A stretch of 64,000 bases of DNA from Bradyrhizobium nanningense (lineage in GTDB: Bacteria > Pseudomonadota > Alphaproteobacteria > Rhizobiales > Xanthobacteraceae). How positions within the stretch are numbered: position 1 is the first letter of the stretch; each line of letters opens with the position of its first letter. The notes under the pieces were generated by a model that did no database searches, was not told where the DNA came from, and saw nothing but the letters and a program-made list of their open reading frames with translations. Shown piece after piece: positions 52,688 through 60,893 of the stretch. The stretch spans positions 232,099 to 296,098 of the forward strand of contig NZ_LBJC01000023.1 in NCBI RefSeq assembly GCF_004114535.1, given 5' to 3'. The position numbers and the translations under genes are program-made.

Positions 52688-53284
52688 TCAGGCCTTGTCG
52701 AACAAGGACTCGACGTATTCCCAGTTCACGAGGTTCTCGACGAACGCCTTGAGATAGTCGGGACGGCGGTTGCGGTAGTCGATGTAGTAGGAGTGCTCCC
52801 AGACGTCGCAGCCGAGGATCGGGGTTGCGCCGTGCACCAGCGGATTCTCGCCGTTCGGGGTCTTGGAGATCTCGAGCTTGCCGTTCTTGACCTGGAGCCA
52901 GCACCAGCCGGAGCCGAACTGGCCGACGCCGGCCGCCTGGAAGTCGGTCTTGAACTTCTCGAAGCCGCCGAGGTCCTCGTTGATCTTCTTCTCGAGCTTG
53001 CCGGGCAGCTTGGTGCCGCCGCCATTGGGCTTCATCCAGCTCCAGAAGTGAATGTGGTTGTAGTGCTGGCCGGCATTGTTGAACACCGCGGGGTTCTTGC
53101 CGAACGAGCCCTTGACGATCTCCTCAAGGGACTTGCCTTCCCATTCGGTCCCCTTGAGCGCGTTGTTGCCGTTGGTGACGTAGGCCTGATGATGCTTGTC
53201 GTGGTGGAATTCCAGCGTCTCCTTCGACATGAACTGGCCAAGGGCGTCATAGGCGTAAGGGAGTGGGGGCAGCGTAAAGGTCAT
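52688..53284 (-). CDS. sodB: Iron superoxide dismutase
   Basis: A 198-residue SOD beginning MTFTLPPLPYAYDALGQF. The metal ligands are His in LEFHHDKHHQAYV, His in AGQHYNHIHFW, and Asp/His in DVWEHSYYIDYRN; the second-shell Gln in AGQHYNH and Gly instead of Gln in the loop KTPNGENPL mark the iron type (possibly cambialistic). It removes superoxide in the cytoplasm. ATG 53284 gives the family N-terminus; the longer frame to 53329 is spurious. A repeat and a terminator follow. Confidence 0.95.
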   Translation of the reverse strand: MTFTLPPLPYAYDALGQFMSKETLEFHHDKHHQAYVTNGNNALKGTEWEGKSLEEIVKGSFGKNPAVFNNAGQHYNHIHFWSWMKPNGGGTKLPGKLEKKINEDLGGFEKFKTDFQAAGVGQFGSGWCWLQVKNGKLEISKTPNGENPLVHGATPILGCDVWEHSYYIDYRNRRPDYLKAFVENLVNWEYVESLFDKA

Positions 53285-53531
53285 GGGTTCTTGTCCGCAA
53301 CTGGGTGGAGAACGAGTTCTAACGGTCATCCCTTATAGAAGGTTCCGCGGCCGTTAAATACCGCCAATTTGCGAAAACGCGTGATGCGACAGCTTGGCCG
53401 GATTGCACAAAATCGACGCAAGCGTAGACGTTCTGCCGCAGGCGAGACGCGCCGACGAAAAATATCATTGCCTTTGAACCGCTTATGACAGAACGAATGC
53501 GCCACGAAGCGGAGCTCCGAAGAACCAAGCC

Positions 53532-54057
53532 ATGAGCATCGAGATCGACATTTTGAACGGCGACGCCTCGTGGCCGATTGCAGAGCCGCTGCATCAGGCG
53601 GTCTGGGGATCAGACCTCATCGCGGATAAGCGCTGGGCCCACGTCAAATGGGCCAATGCCGATCTGCGCGTGCTGATCGAGACCCCCGAGGATGGCCTGG
53701 TCTGCCATGTCGGCATCTATTTCCGCACCGTCATCTGGAACGGGCAGAAGGTCCATATCGGCGGCATCGGCGGGGTCTGCACGCGGGAGGACAAGCGCGG
53801 CCGTGGCTATGCAACCGTGGCGATCGACGCGGCGGTCCACACCATGCGCCAACGAGGCCGTTCGCTTCGCGCTGCTGTTCTGCGAACCTCACAATTTTTC
53901 CTTCTACGAGACCCGGAGCTGGCTGCCCTTCAAGGGCGAGGTCTATTGCGAACAGCCGGAGGGGCGCATCCGCTTCACCCACATGGCGCCCTACGTCTTC
54001 AACATCGTCCGCGCGCCGACGCTGGGCATCATCGACCTATGCGGCCTGCCCTGGTGA
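53532..54057 (+). pseudogene. GNAT acyltransferase gene with a frameshift
   Basis: Frame one codes for a GNAT-like N-terminal part (MSIEIDILNGDASWPIAEP, VGIYFRTVIWNGQKVHIGG, VCTREDKRGRGYATVAIDAA) to HTMR at 53849; the matching C-terminal part (NEAVRFALLFCEPHNFSFYE, FTHMAPYVFNIVRAP) continues in another frame from 53851 to a stop at 54057. One base (53850) lies between, consistent with loss of two bases (about GA of a GAC codon). The intact protein would be about 174 residues. Either a recent pseudogene, a programmed shift or a sequencing error. Confidence 0.75.
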
Positions 54058-54137
54058 GCCCTGCGTGAGCGAGGGCTGGCCGGCGGCCGCACGTCCTATA
54101 ATATGTCGATCATCATTCAATATTCCGCCCGGTGAAC

Positions 54138-55523
54138 ATGACGATCGACGCTCCCCTAGACGCCGTCCCGCCGCGTGCACCGGCCGCCTCCCCCATGGCC
54201 AGCCTGGTGACGGCGCCGATCCTGCCGACGCTGCTCCGGCTCGCAATCCCCAACATGATCGCAATGGTCGGCAGCACGCTGGTCGCGATCGCCGAGACCT
54301 CCTATATCGGCCGGCTCGGCACCATCCCGCTCGCCGCGATCGCGCTGGTGTTTCCGTTCGCCATGCTGACGCAGATGATGAGTGCGGGGGCGATGGGCGG
54401 CGGGGTGTCCTCCGCGATCAGCCGTGCGCTCGGCGCCGGCGATCGTGACCGCGCCGCGACACTGGCGCTGCATGCCGCCATCATCGGCCTCTGCGGCGGG
54501 CTGTTCTTCACGGTGATGATGCTCGTCTTCGGCCGCTCCTTCTTCACTCTGCTCGGCGGCCGCGACCGCGTCCTGGAGGAAGCCAGCGGCTATTCGCAGG
54601 TGCTGTTCTCCGGCGCGGTCGCGATCTGGGTCGTCAACACGCTGGCCTCGGTGATCCGCGGCACCGGCGACATGCGCCTGCCCTCGATGACGCTGATCGG
54701 GGCGAGCCTGCTCCAGGTTGTGCTCGGCGGCACGCTGGGTCTCGGCCTGTTCGGCGTGAAGCAATTCGGCATGCCTGGCGTCGCGAGCGGCCAATTGATC
54801 GCGTTCAGCTGCGCCGCGATCTTCTTCCTCTGGTATCTATGGTCCGGCCGCAGCCGGCTGCAGCTCGACTTCCGCGCCTTCCATTTCGAGCGCGCGATGT
54901 TCCTGGACATTCTCAAAGTCGGCGCGGTGGCCTGCCTGTCGCCGCTTCAGACCGTGCTCACGATCCTGATCTTCACGAAGATCCTGGCGACCTTCGGCAC
55001 CGAGATGCTGGCTGGTTACGGCATCGGCTCGCGGCTGGAATTCCTGCTGATCCCGATCACATTCGCCTTCGGAATCGCCTCGGTGCCGATGGTCGGCATG
55101 GCGATGGGCGCCGGACATTTGAAGCGGGCGCGGCGTGTCGCCTGGACCGCGGCTGCGGCCTCCGGACTCACGGTCGGCCTGATCGGGCTCGTCATCGCGC
55201 TCGATCCCGCGCTGTGGGTCGCGCTGTTCACGCGGGATCCTGGCGTCACCGCCGCGGCGCACAGCTATTTCCACTGGGCCGGCCCGGCCTTCGTGTTCTT
55301 CGGCATGGGCGTGTCGCTGTATTTCTCCTCGCAAGGCGCGGCGCACGTCGGTGGTCCCGTGCTGGCCTCCACCGCGCGACTTCTGATCGTCGCGATCGGC
55401 GGCATCGGCCTCATCACGGCGCAAGCGCCGGCCTGGACCTTGTTCGCGCTGGTTGGCGGCGCCATGGTCGTGTTCGGCCTGTCGACTGCGGCCTCGGTCG
55501 CCTTCGCGCGCTGGGGCAAATGA
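54138..55523 (+). CDS. MATE family efflux transporter
   Basis: A 461-residue transporter with twelve hydrophobic helices in two homologous halves: LLRLAIPNMIAMVGSTLVAI near the start, ASVIRGTGDMRLPSMTLI in the first half and FGTEMLAGYGIGSRLEFLLI in the second. MATE pumps export cationic drugs or metabolites with Na+ or H+. ATG 54138 is chosen over an in-frame GTG six bases earlier. It follows the broken GNAT gene on the same strand; no regulator is present. Confidence 0.92.
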   Translation: MTIDAPLDAVPPRAPAASPMASLVTAPILPTLLRLAIPNMIAMVGSTLVAIAETSYIGRLGTIPLAAIALVFPFAMLTQMMSAGAMGGGVSSAISRALGAGDRDRAATLALHAAIIGLCGGLFFTVMMLVFGRSFFTLLGGRDRVLEEASGYSQVLFSGAVAIWVVNTLASVIRGTGDMRLPSMTLIGASLLQVVLGGTLGLGLFGVKQFGMPGVASGQLIAFSCAAIFFLWYLWSGRSRLQLDFRAFHFERAMFLDILKVGAVACLSPLQTVLTILIFTKILATFGTEMLAGYGIGSRLEFLLIPITFAFGIASVPMVGMAMGAGHLKRARRVAWTAAAASGLTVGLIGLVIALDPALWVALFTRDPGVTAAAHSYFHWAGPAFVFFGMGVSLYFSSQGAAHVGGPVLASTARLLIVAIGGIGLITAQAPAWTLFALVGGAMVVFGLSTAASVAFARWGK

Positions 55524-55617
55524 GCGCAGTCCAATAAACGCAGGAATGTGATTCCAGCCAGCGTTGCACTATCCCTCCGGGCTGCTATGGAGGCACTCCA
55601 ATTTCGGGGCCCTCTCC

Positions 55618-56052
55618 ATGACTTCCAGATTCGCTGCTCTCATCGTCCTTCTTGCCGCGCTGGTTGGCGCATCTGCCGCTCATGCGCAGAACGCCGACGG
55701 GACATGGCTGACCCAGGCGGGTGATGCGCGCGTCAAGATCACCAAGTGCGGCGGCGGCATCTGCGGCCACATCGTCTGGCTCCGCGAGCCCATGGACACC
55801 GCGACCGGCCAGCCCGCCACCGACAGCAAGAATCCCAATCCCGCGCTCGCCAAGCGCCCGATGATCGGTTTGCCGTTGTTCAGCGGCATGCAGCCCTCCG
55901 GTCCGGGCAAATGGTCGGGCCAGATCTACAATGCCGACGACGGCAGCCCCTATGCCAGCAGCATCACGGTAACGGGAGCCGATTCGCTGCGGGTCGAAGG
56001 CTGCGTCGGCGCGCTCTGCGGCGGCGAGAGCTGGACGCGCGCGGGGCGGTAA
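55618..56052 (+). CDS. DUF2147 secreted protein
   Basis: A 144-residue protein with a signal peptide (MTSRFAALIVLLAALVGASA, cleaved after AHA). The mature part is the DUF2147 fold: DGTWLTQAGDARVKITKCGG, ICGHIVWLREPMD, MIGLPLFSGM and the closing CVGALCGGESWTR with conserved Cys residues (Cys pairs probably disulfide-bonded). The family is found across Proteobacteria in the periplasm with no known role. Confidence 0.88.
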   Translation: MTSRFAALIVLLAALVGASAAHAQNADGTWLTQAGDARVKITKCGGGICGHIVWLREPMDTATGQPATDSKNPNPALAKRPMIGLPLFSGMQPSGPGKWSGQIYNADDGSPYASSITVTGADSLRVEGCVGALCGGESWTRAGR

Positions 56053-56060
56053 CCCCGCTT

Positions 56061-56197
56061 TCGTGTCCCGGACGCGATGCAGCGTGCAACGCTGCTTCGC
56101 AGAGCCGCGACCCAGAAAGCAGCATGGTACGAGAAGAAGAGGTGGGTCCCGGCTCAGCAGCGCATCATTTCATGCTGCGCTGCGTCCGGGGCACAAG
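56061..56197. repeat. Long palindromic repeat, TGTCCCGGACGCG family (second copy)
   Basis: TCGTGTCCCGGACGCGATGC at the left is inverted at GCTGCGTCCGGGGCACAAG on the right; the same family as 36167-36306. It separates convergent DUF2147 and DUF3095 genes. Confidence 0.75.
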
Positions 56198-56203
56198 AAC
56201 CTC

Positions 56204-57349
56204 TCACGCCGTCATCGCCTTCAGCGCCGTCGCCGCCGAAGCGTAGCCGCCCCGCGCCCCGTCGATGAAATGCACGTGGTCGCTGCGCAGCGCCGACGGC
56301 GTGAAGCAGGTCATCATCGCGGCATCCTGCTGATGGAGGCCGTAACGCACGATCCCGTCGCGCGCGGCGGCCGCGAGACGGTCGCTCAACGCGCGCTCGA
56401 GCTGCGGGGTGCAGTCGAGAATCATGCGCAGGCCGTCGTCATACTTCCTGAAGTCCGAGTTCTCGACGACCTGGCGCCGGTAGAGGTCGGGCACGAAACC
56501 GCCGACCTTGAGGTCGAAGCGCATGATCAGATAGACGAACAGCGTAGTGGCCAGCACCCGGGCTCGGCGCGCAAGCAACGGGCCGCCGCGCCTGGTGCGG
56601 GCTTCGTATTCCAGCCCCTGCGGCGGCCATTTCAGCGGGGGTCCCTGCGGCGGCACCGGACGGGCGCCGTCCGGGCTGCGCTCGACGAGATGGATAATGT
56701 CCTCGATCACCTTGCGGAAGGCATGCGGGTCGGCGCCGCGCGTCGGCATCACCAGAACCGACAGGATCAGCCCGCGCGAGGCCGGCATCATCTCGAAGCG
56801 GCAGGACAGTCCGGACAGGTCAGGCTGCGCGCCCGCCGGCGCCTCTGCGACCGCGAACTCGCCGCGCTTCATCGCGGCGTCGGCGAAGGCGAGCCCGCCG
56901 CCGGAGAACATCGCATAGGACAGGTTCACCGACGGACCGAAGCGCGCGACCCGAACGTCGAGGCCGCGCGCGCGAATGGCGCTTACCGGCACCAGCGCGA
57001 CGCGCATCCTCAGGTCGAGATCCTCCCGCACCCAGGTGGCGGTCGCGGCGAGTGCGTCGCGCGCCGCATCGAGATCGCCGGGCCCGACCGCAAAGCTTGC
57101 GCCGTCCCCGCCGAACACGAAGGGGAATTCCCGCCCCTCCAAGGCGTTCGTCACTGCCGCGATCACGGCCGCACCGGCCATGTTGACCGCCTTGTAGCGC
57201 TGCGCCGCGATCGCCTTGGTGGAATCGACGATATCGGCAACGCCGATGCTCCAATCGTCCGGGAGCGGCGCATAGAGCGCAGGGTCCATCAGGCTGGTGA
57301 AGCCGCGGAAAACGGGAATGCCGCCATAGAAGGATTCGCCTGAGGTCAT
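56204..57349 (-). CDS. DUF3095 domain-containing (cyclase-like) protein
   Basis: A 381-residue protein, ATG 57349 (MTSGESFYGGIPVFRGF). The N-terminal half resembles a nucleotide-cyclase fold: WSIGVADIVDSTKAIAAQRY with D residues near the cyclase metal sites and FVFGGDGASFAVGPGDLDAA; the rest is helical with a long C-terminal region and a YLIMRFDLKVGG segment. Family DUF3095 (PF11294). Whether it makes a cyclic nucleotide is unknown; the Lys/Asp and Asn/Arg cyclase residues are not clearly retained. It is divergent from a small ribbon-helix-helix gene. Confidence 0.8.
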   Translation of the reverse strand: MTSGESFYGGIPVFRGFTSLMDPALYAPLPDDWSIGVADIVDSTKAIAAQRYKAVNMAGAAVIAAVTNALEGREFPFVFGGDGASFAVGPGDLDAARDALAATATWVREDLDLRMRVALVPVSAIRARGLDVRVARFGPSVNLSYAMFSGGGLAFADAAMKRGEFAVAEAPAGAQPDLSGLSCRFEMMPASRGLILSVLVMPTRGADPHAFRKVIEDIIHLVERSPDGARPVPPQGPPLKWPPQGLEYEARTRRGGPLLARRARVLATTLFVYLIMRFDLKVGGFVPDLYRRQVVENSDFRKYDDGLRMILDCTPQLERALSDRLAAAARDGIVRYGLHQQDAAMMTCFTPSALRSDHVHFIDGARGGYASAATALKAMTA

Positions 57350-57573
57350 CGGGGATGCCGGATGGTTGGAACGTGCTACAAATACGTGGCAGGATCGATC
57401 CGGGTTCGCCGGCCGGCGGCCCTTTCGATCATTGGCTGAAACCGGCCAGGACAACAAGATGCGGCGGCAACAAGATGCGGCCGCGTTGCATTGCTGCAGC
57501 GGGGCATTGATCGGCATCAAACGACCCGCCGGGGAGTGCGGCTATCGTCGCTCAGCTCCAAGGATTGCATGGG

Positions 57574-57972
57574 ATGATCGAGGTGTCGGACTTCGGCAAC
57601 AAGGACTCCACCGCTCCGGTCCGTCGGCGCACGGGCATCGATCCGATCAGCGCGGTGAAAATGCCCGAAAGACTGACGGAGGCCGTCGATGCCTGGGCTG
57701 AAGCCCATCGCCTGACCCGCGCGGAGGCGATCTGCAAGCTGATCGAGCTGGCCCTGAAGATCGCGCCCCCGGTGCTCTCCCCGGAGCACCCGATCGCGTC
57801 AGAGGCCACCAGGATCGAGGAGATCGCAGTCCACGAGATCGAAACGCTGCTCGATCCCGCATTGCCGGCGGACGAACGCGAGCGCCGCATCCGCCGCCTC
57901 ACCGAGGGGCCGCCGGAATTTTCCCACGAACGAGTTGACCTGCCGAAGGACCCGCCGAAGCACCGGACGTGA
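57574..57972 (+). CDS. Ribbon-helix-helix protein
   Basis: A 132-residue protein. AVKMPERLTEAVDAWAEAHR followed by LTRAEAICKLIELALK is a ribbon-helix-helix (Arc/CopG) domain at residues 30-66, used for DNA binding as a dimer. The C-terminal half is acidic with repeated Glu/Arg/Pro. ATG 57574 has AGGA nine bases upstream. No toxin gene is next to it, so it is more likely a lone regulator than an antitoxin. Confidence 0.75.
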   Translation: MIEVSDFGNKDSTAPVRRRTGIDPISAVKMPERLTEAVDAWAEAHRLTRAEAICKLIELALKIAPPVLSPEHPIASEATRIEEIAVHEIETLLDPALPADERERRIRRLTEGPPEFSHERVDLPKDPPKHRT

Positions 57973-57978
57973 GCAGCA

Positions 57979-58081
57979 AAAGCATAATCCGGAAAAGTGC
58001 GCAGCGGTTTCCCGAAACGATCATGCTCAAAACAATATCCTAAAGCGCGATGATGACTTTCCTAATCTCACCGCGCTTTAG
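57979..58081. repeat. Palindromic repeat, GAGCATGATC family (second copy)
   Basis: AGCATAATCCGGAAAAGTGC at 57981 on and GATCATGCTC near 58018-58027 are the inverted ends seen at 9775-9845. A further stem AAAGCGCG/CGCGCTTT is at 58042-58079. It lies between convergent genes. Confidence 0.75.
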
Positions 58082-58293
58082 TGCAGCTTCTCGTCCTGAC
58101 GCTTGCGCAAGCTCTCGAGAGACGCATCATGGCAGCCGATCAGCCGCACGAATTGCTGCGGGTACATTTCATGGCCGTGACTGCCGGAATTCTGATGCGT
58201 CATCGGCGGGCAGTGGACATCATCCAAATCCGGCTTGGCGCGGGAATGCTCCGTCCGGCCCTGATTTGAAGCGGTCGTAATTGGCATGGCCAT
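58078..58293 (-). CDS. Small hypothetical protein
   Basis: A 71-residue protein starting MAMPITTASNQGRTEHSRAK with a strong ribosome site GGGAG seven bases upstream. It is hydrophilic, with several His, Cys and Met residues (VHCPPMTHQNSGSHGHEMY) and a basic C-terminus ESLRKRQDEKLH. No family recognised. The ribosome site is the main reason to accept it; its end overlaps a palindromic repeat. Confidence 0.5.
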   Translation of the reverse strand: MAMPITTASNQGRTEHSRAKPDLDDVHCPPMTHQNSGSHGHEMYPQQFVRLIGCHDASLESLRKRQDEKLH

Positions 58294-58419
58294 GGACTGC
58301 TCCCTGTCAATTAGGGCAGATCGATTGACGTAACCCAATCGATTGCAGGCCATCTTACGACCAAATCCGGCTGAATGTCATTGGGCCGGATCAACGCAAT
58401 TATGGCGGCGGAGTTCCGC

Positions 58420-59145
58420 TTAGGCCGTATTCCCTGCGTCGACGGTGAAGACGGTCCCGGTGACGTTGCGGCCGCCTTCTCCCAGCAGATATTCCACCAT
58501 GCGCGCGACGTCGTCCGTCTCCGGCAGGCGGCGCAGCGCGCTGCGGCCGGCGATGCGCTTGCGCCCCTCGTCGGAAAGATTGTGCGTGAGCTCGGTGTCA
58601 ATGAAGCCCGGCGCGATCGCATTCACGGTGATGCCGACCTTGCCGACCTCGCGCGCCAGCGAGCGGGTGAAGCCGGTGGCAGCCGCCTTGGTCGCACCAT
58701 AGACGGACAGGCCGTTATAGCCGGTCGTCGCAATGATCGAGGAGATGTTGATGATACGCCCAGCACCGTCCGCCATCATCTGCCGCGCCACATATTTGGT
58801 GAGGATGATCGGCGACAGCACGTTGAGCTGCACCAGCGCCTCGATCTCGGAATTATGCATGGTGGCGAGCAGGCCTTCGGTGCCGAGGCCGGCATTGTTG
58901 ACGAGGCCGTAGACCGGGCCGAACTCGTCGCGCACGAGCTTTGCGAAGGCCGGGATCGCGTCGATCACGGCGAGATCGCAGGGACGGAAATGCAGGCGCC
59001 CCTCGGATTCGGCGATTGCGCCCTTGAGCTCCTCGCTCTCGCGCCGCGCCACTGCGATCACGTTGTAGCCGACACCGACGAGGCGTCTGCCGATCGCTAG
59101 GCCAATGCCGCGGCTGCCGCCGGTGACGAGAACGTTATGATGCAT
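58420..59145 (-). CDS. SDR family oxidoreductase, FabG-like ketoreductase
   Basis: A 241-residue short-chain dehydrogenase. NAD(P) site VLVTGGSRGIGLAIGRRL, NNAG in VYGLVNNAGLGTEG, catalytic Ser in NISSIIATTGYNG and YxxxK in VYGATKAAATGF; the C-terminal GNTA-type tail follows. The Arg after the Gly-rich loop favours NADPH. It probably reduces a 3-oxoacyl group on a carrier protein or CoA. ATG 59145 overlaps the end of the adenylating enzyme gene, so it is coupled to it. Confidence 0.9.
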   Translation of the reverse strand: MHHNVLVTGGSRGIGLAIGRRLVGVGYNVIAVARRESEELKGAIAESEGRLHFRPCDLAVIDAIPAFAKLVRDEFGPVYGLVNNAGLGTEGLLATMHNSEIEALVQLNVLSPIILTKYVARQMMADGAGRIINISSIIATTGYNGLSVYGATKAAATGFTRSLAREVGKVGITVNAIAPGFIDTELTHNLSDEGRKRIAGRSALRRLPETDDVARMVEYLLGEGGRNVTGTVFTVDAGNTA

Positions 59146-60520
59146 CGGTGCGCGCCAGTTTTCCGGCCGGGGTGACATCGAGCGCCTCGACGAAGCGGAT
59201 CACCGCCGGCACCTTGTGCGAGGCGAGCTGCGCGCGACACTGAGCCAGGATCTGGTCGCGAATTTCCTTGACCCGCGCCTGGTCGGTGCCGTCGGCCAGG
59301 ATCACGTCGGCGACCACGATGCCGCCGGTGATCGGACTCTTGCGCGACTTGGCCCGCGACATCCGCACGTCCGGATGGCGGTTGATCACCGCCTCGATCT
59401 CCTCGGGGTGGACCTTCAACCCGCCGATATTGATGATGCCGCCGCGGCGGCCGACGAAATAATAGCGGTCGCCGCGGAGCTCGACGATGTCGCCGCTGTC
59501 GACAAATCCGTCGTCATCGGTGAGCGCTGCGGCGCTGCGGCCGACATAGGCATGCGCGGTGCGCGTCGAGCGGATCCGCAGCGAACCGTCGATCACTTTC
59601 ATCTCGACGCCGTTGCGATTACCGAGATAGTCGGCCGGAAAGCCTTCCAGCCCGTCATTCACGGCGAAGCCGACGCCGGCTTCGGTCGAGGCATAGGCAT
59701 GACCGACTGAGGAATTGGGGAATGCCGCCTTCAACCCGTCGAGTACCGCCTGGTCGGCGATTTCACCGGAGAGGCGGACGTAAGCCGGGGCGAATTGCGC
59801 GGCAGAGCCGCTCATCAGGAGCTTGCGCCAGTGCGACGGCGTGCCGGAGATGTGCGAGACGCCACGCGCCTTCAGCCGCGCGACGTGATCGCCGAGCGCC
59901 TCATGCGGATCCGACAATACCATCGAGCCGCCGGAGAGAATGGCGCGGAGGAAGATTTGCAGGCCGCCATAGCGGCGGATGTCGTAGAACGTCGCCCACA
60001 CCGGCGCAGATCCGCGCGCGGGCCCTTCCGCGACGATCGCGCCGGTCAGCGCTTCCAGCGTGTGACCGACGATCTTCGGCACGCCCGAGGTGCCCGAGGT
60101 GAGCATAAGCCATTCCGTGGCGCGCTCGGTCTTGGCCGGCGCGGTGGCTTCGAGCGGCAATTGTGCGGTGACGACGAGCGATATGCCCGAATTGGCCCAG
60201 CGACCGGCTTCGTCGGTGACGACGGCATCGATCCCGGCGTCCGCGATCAGCGCGTCGAGATGCGCCGGGTTGAGATCGGGCGGGCACAGCAGCATGCGGC
60301 GGGCGATGCCGTCGAGCTCGATCATGGCAAGTCCCGACCGGAGCTGGTCGGACAATTTGAGCAGCACGGAGCGGCCCGACAGTTCGCTCAACCGGCCGCC
60401 GAGGACCGTCTGCGACAGGATGTCGGTCAGCGACACGACATGCTGCGCATCGGAGATCGTGCGGACTTTCAGCTCCGCGCCGAGATGGTCGCGAAGTGCA
60501 AAGATCTCACGCGGGGACAT
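59135..60520 (-). CDS. AMP-dependent (adenylating) acyl ligase
   Basis: A 461-residue ANL-superfamily enzyme. Adenylate-binding loop MLTSGTSGVPKIVGHTLEA, YASTEAG near the active site, core SGDIVELRGDRYYFVGRRGG, INIGGLKVHPEEIE, and the C-terminal catalytic Lys in TPAGKLARTD. It is shorter than typical acyl-CoA ligases and sits immediately after the carrier protein gene, so loading an acyl group on that carrier is likely. ATG 60520 overlaps the end of the ACP gene; the frame to 60658 is in the ACP gene. Confidence 0.88.
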   Translation of the reverse strand: MSPREIFALRDHLGAELKVRTISDAQHVVSLTDILSQTVLGGRLSELSGRSVLLKLSDQLRSGLAMIELDGIARRMLLCPPDLNPAHLDALIADAGIDAVVTDEAGRWANSGISLVVTAQLPLEATAPAKTERATEWLMLTSGTSGVPKIVGHTLEALTGAIVAEGPARGSAPVWATFYDIRRYGGLQIFLRAILSGGSMVLSDPHEALGDHVARLKARGVSHISGTPSHWRKLLMSGSAAQFAPAYVRLSGEIADQAVLDGLKAAFPNSSVGHAYASTEAGVGFAVNDGLEGFPADYLGNRNGVEMKVIDGSLRIRSTRTAHAYVGRSAAALTDDDGFVDSGDIVELRGDRYYFVGRRGGIINIGGLKVHPEEIEAVINRHPDVRMSRAKSRKSPITGGIVVADVILADGTDQARVKEIRDQILAQCRAQLASHKVPAVIRFVEALDVTPAGKLARTDAS

Positions 60521-60752
60521 TTTCGTAGGCCCGCACGAAATCGCCCACCGTGGCGGGGAATGCTGCGTCCTCGGAAATGGTGAAGGGGTCGACGCCGGTG
60601 TCGTCCTCGAGACGCGCGACCAGAATGGCAAAGGCGAGCGAGTCGAAGCCCGTCTCATGCAGCGACAAATCGTCCGACAGCTCCGGAAGCGTGACGTTCT
60701 GCTCCTTGGCGATCTGCCTGATCGCCTCGATGACCTTAGACCTTACCGACAT
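60507..60752 (-). CDS. Acyl carrier protein
   Basis: An 81-residue carrier protein with the phosphopantetheine attachment Ser38 in HETGFDSLAFAIL and the usual four-helix pattern (IRQIAKEQNVTLPELSDD, DPFTISEDAAFPATVGDFV). It is not the housekeeping AcpP (which has DSLDTVEL) but a dedicated pathway carrier. It overlaps the adenylating enzyme gene by 14 bases, supporting a direct partner role. Confidence 0.9.
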   Translation of the reverse strand: MSVRSKVIEAIRQIAKEQNVTLPELSDDLSLHETGFDSLAFAILVARLEDDTGVDPFTISEDAAFPATVGDFVRAYENVPA

Positions 60753-60893
60753 GGCTGGCTCGCTTTGTTATCGTTGGTGTTGCGGCGGCTCTTGCTGGCC
60801 GCCTCCCCATGGCCGCTTGTTTACCCGGGAGAAGTAAATGCCTTCTTGGACAATTCAGGTAAAATTGGACCTATCTGCTGATTTTGGCGGGAT

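Noticed and set aside
53532..54057. Possible NodA-type acyltransferase
   Set aside because: Only general GNAT-like features match; no nod genes or nod boxes are nearby.
53532..54068. The first GNAT frame as a complete 178-residue gene
   Set aside because: Its last 70 codons read as Arg/His/Pro-rich nonsense while the other frame carries the family's C-terminal half.
57574..57972. Ribbon-helix-helix gene as an antitoxin
   Set aside because: No toxin-like partner lies on either side; the neighbours are DUF3095 and an unrelated small protein.
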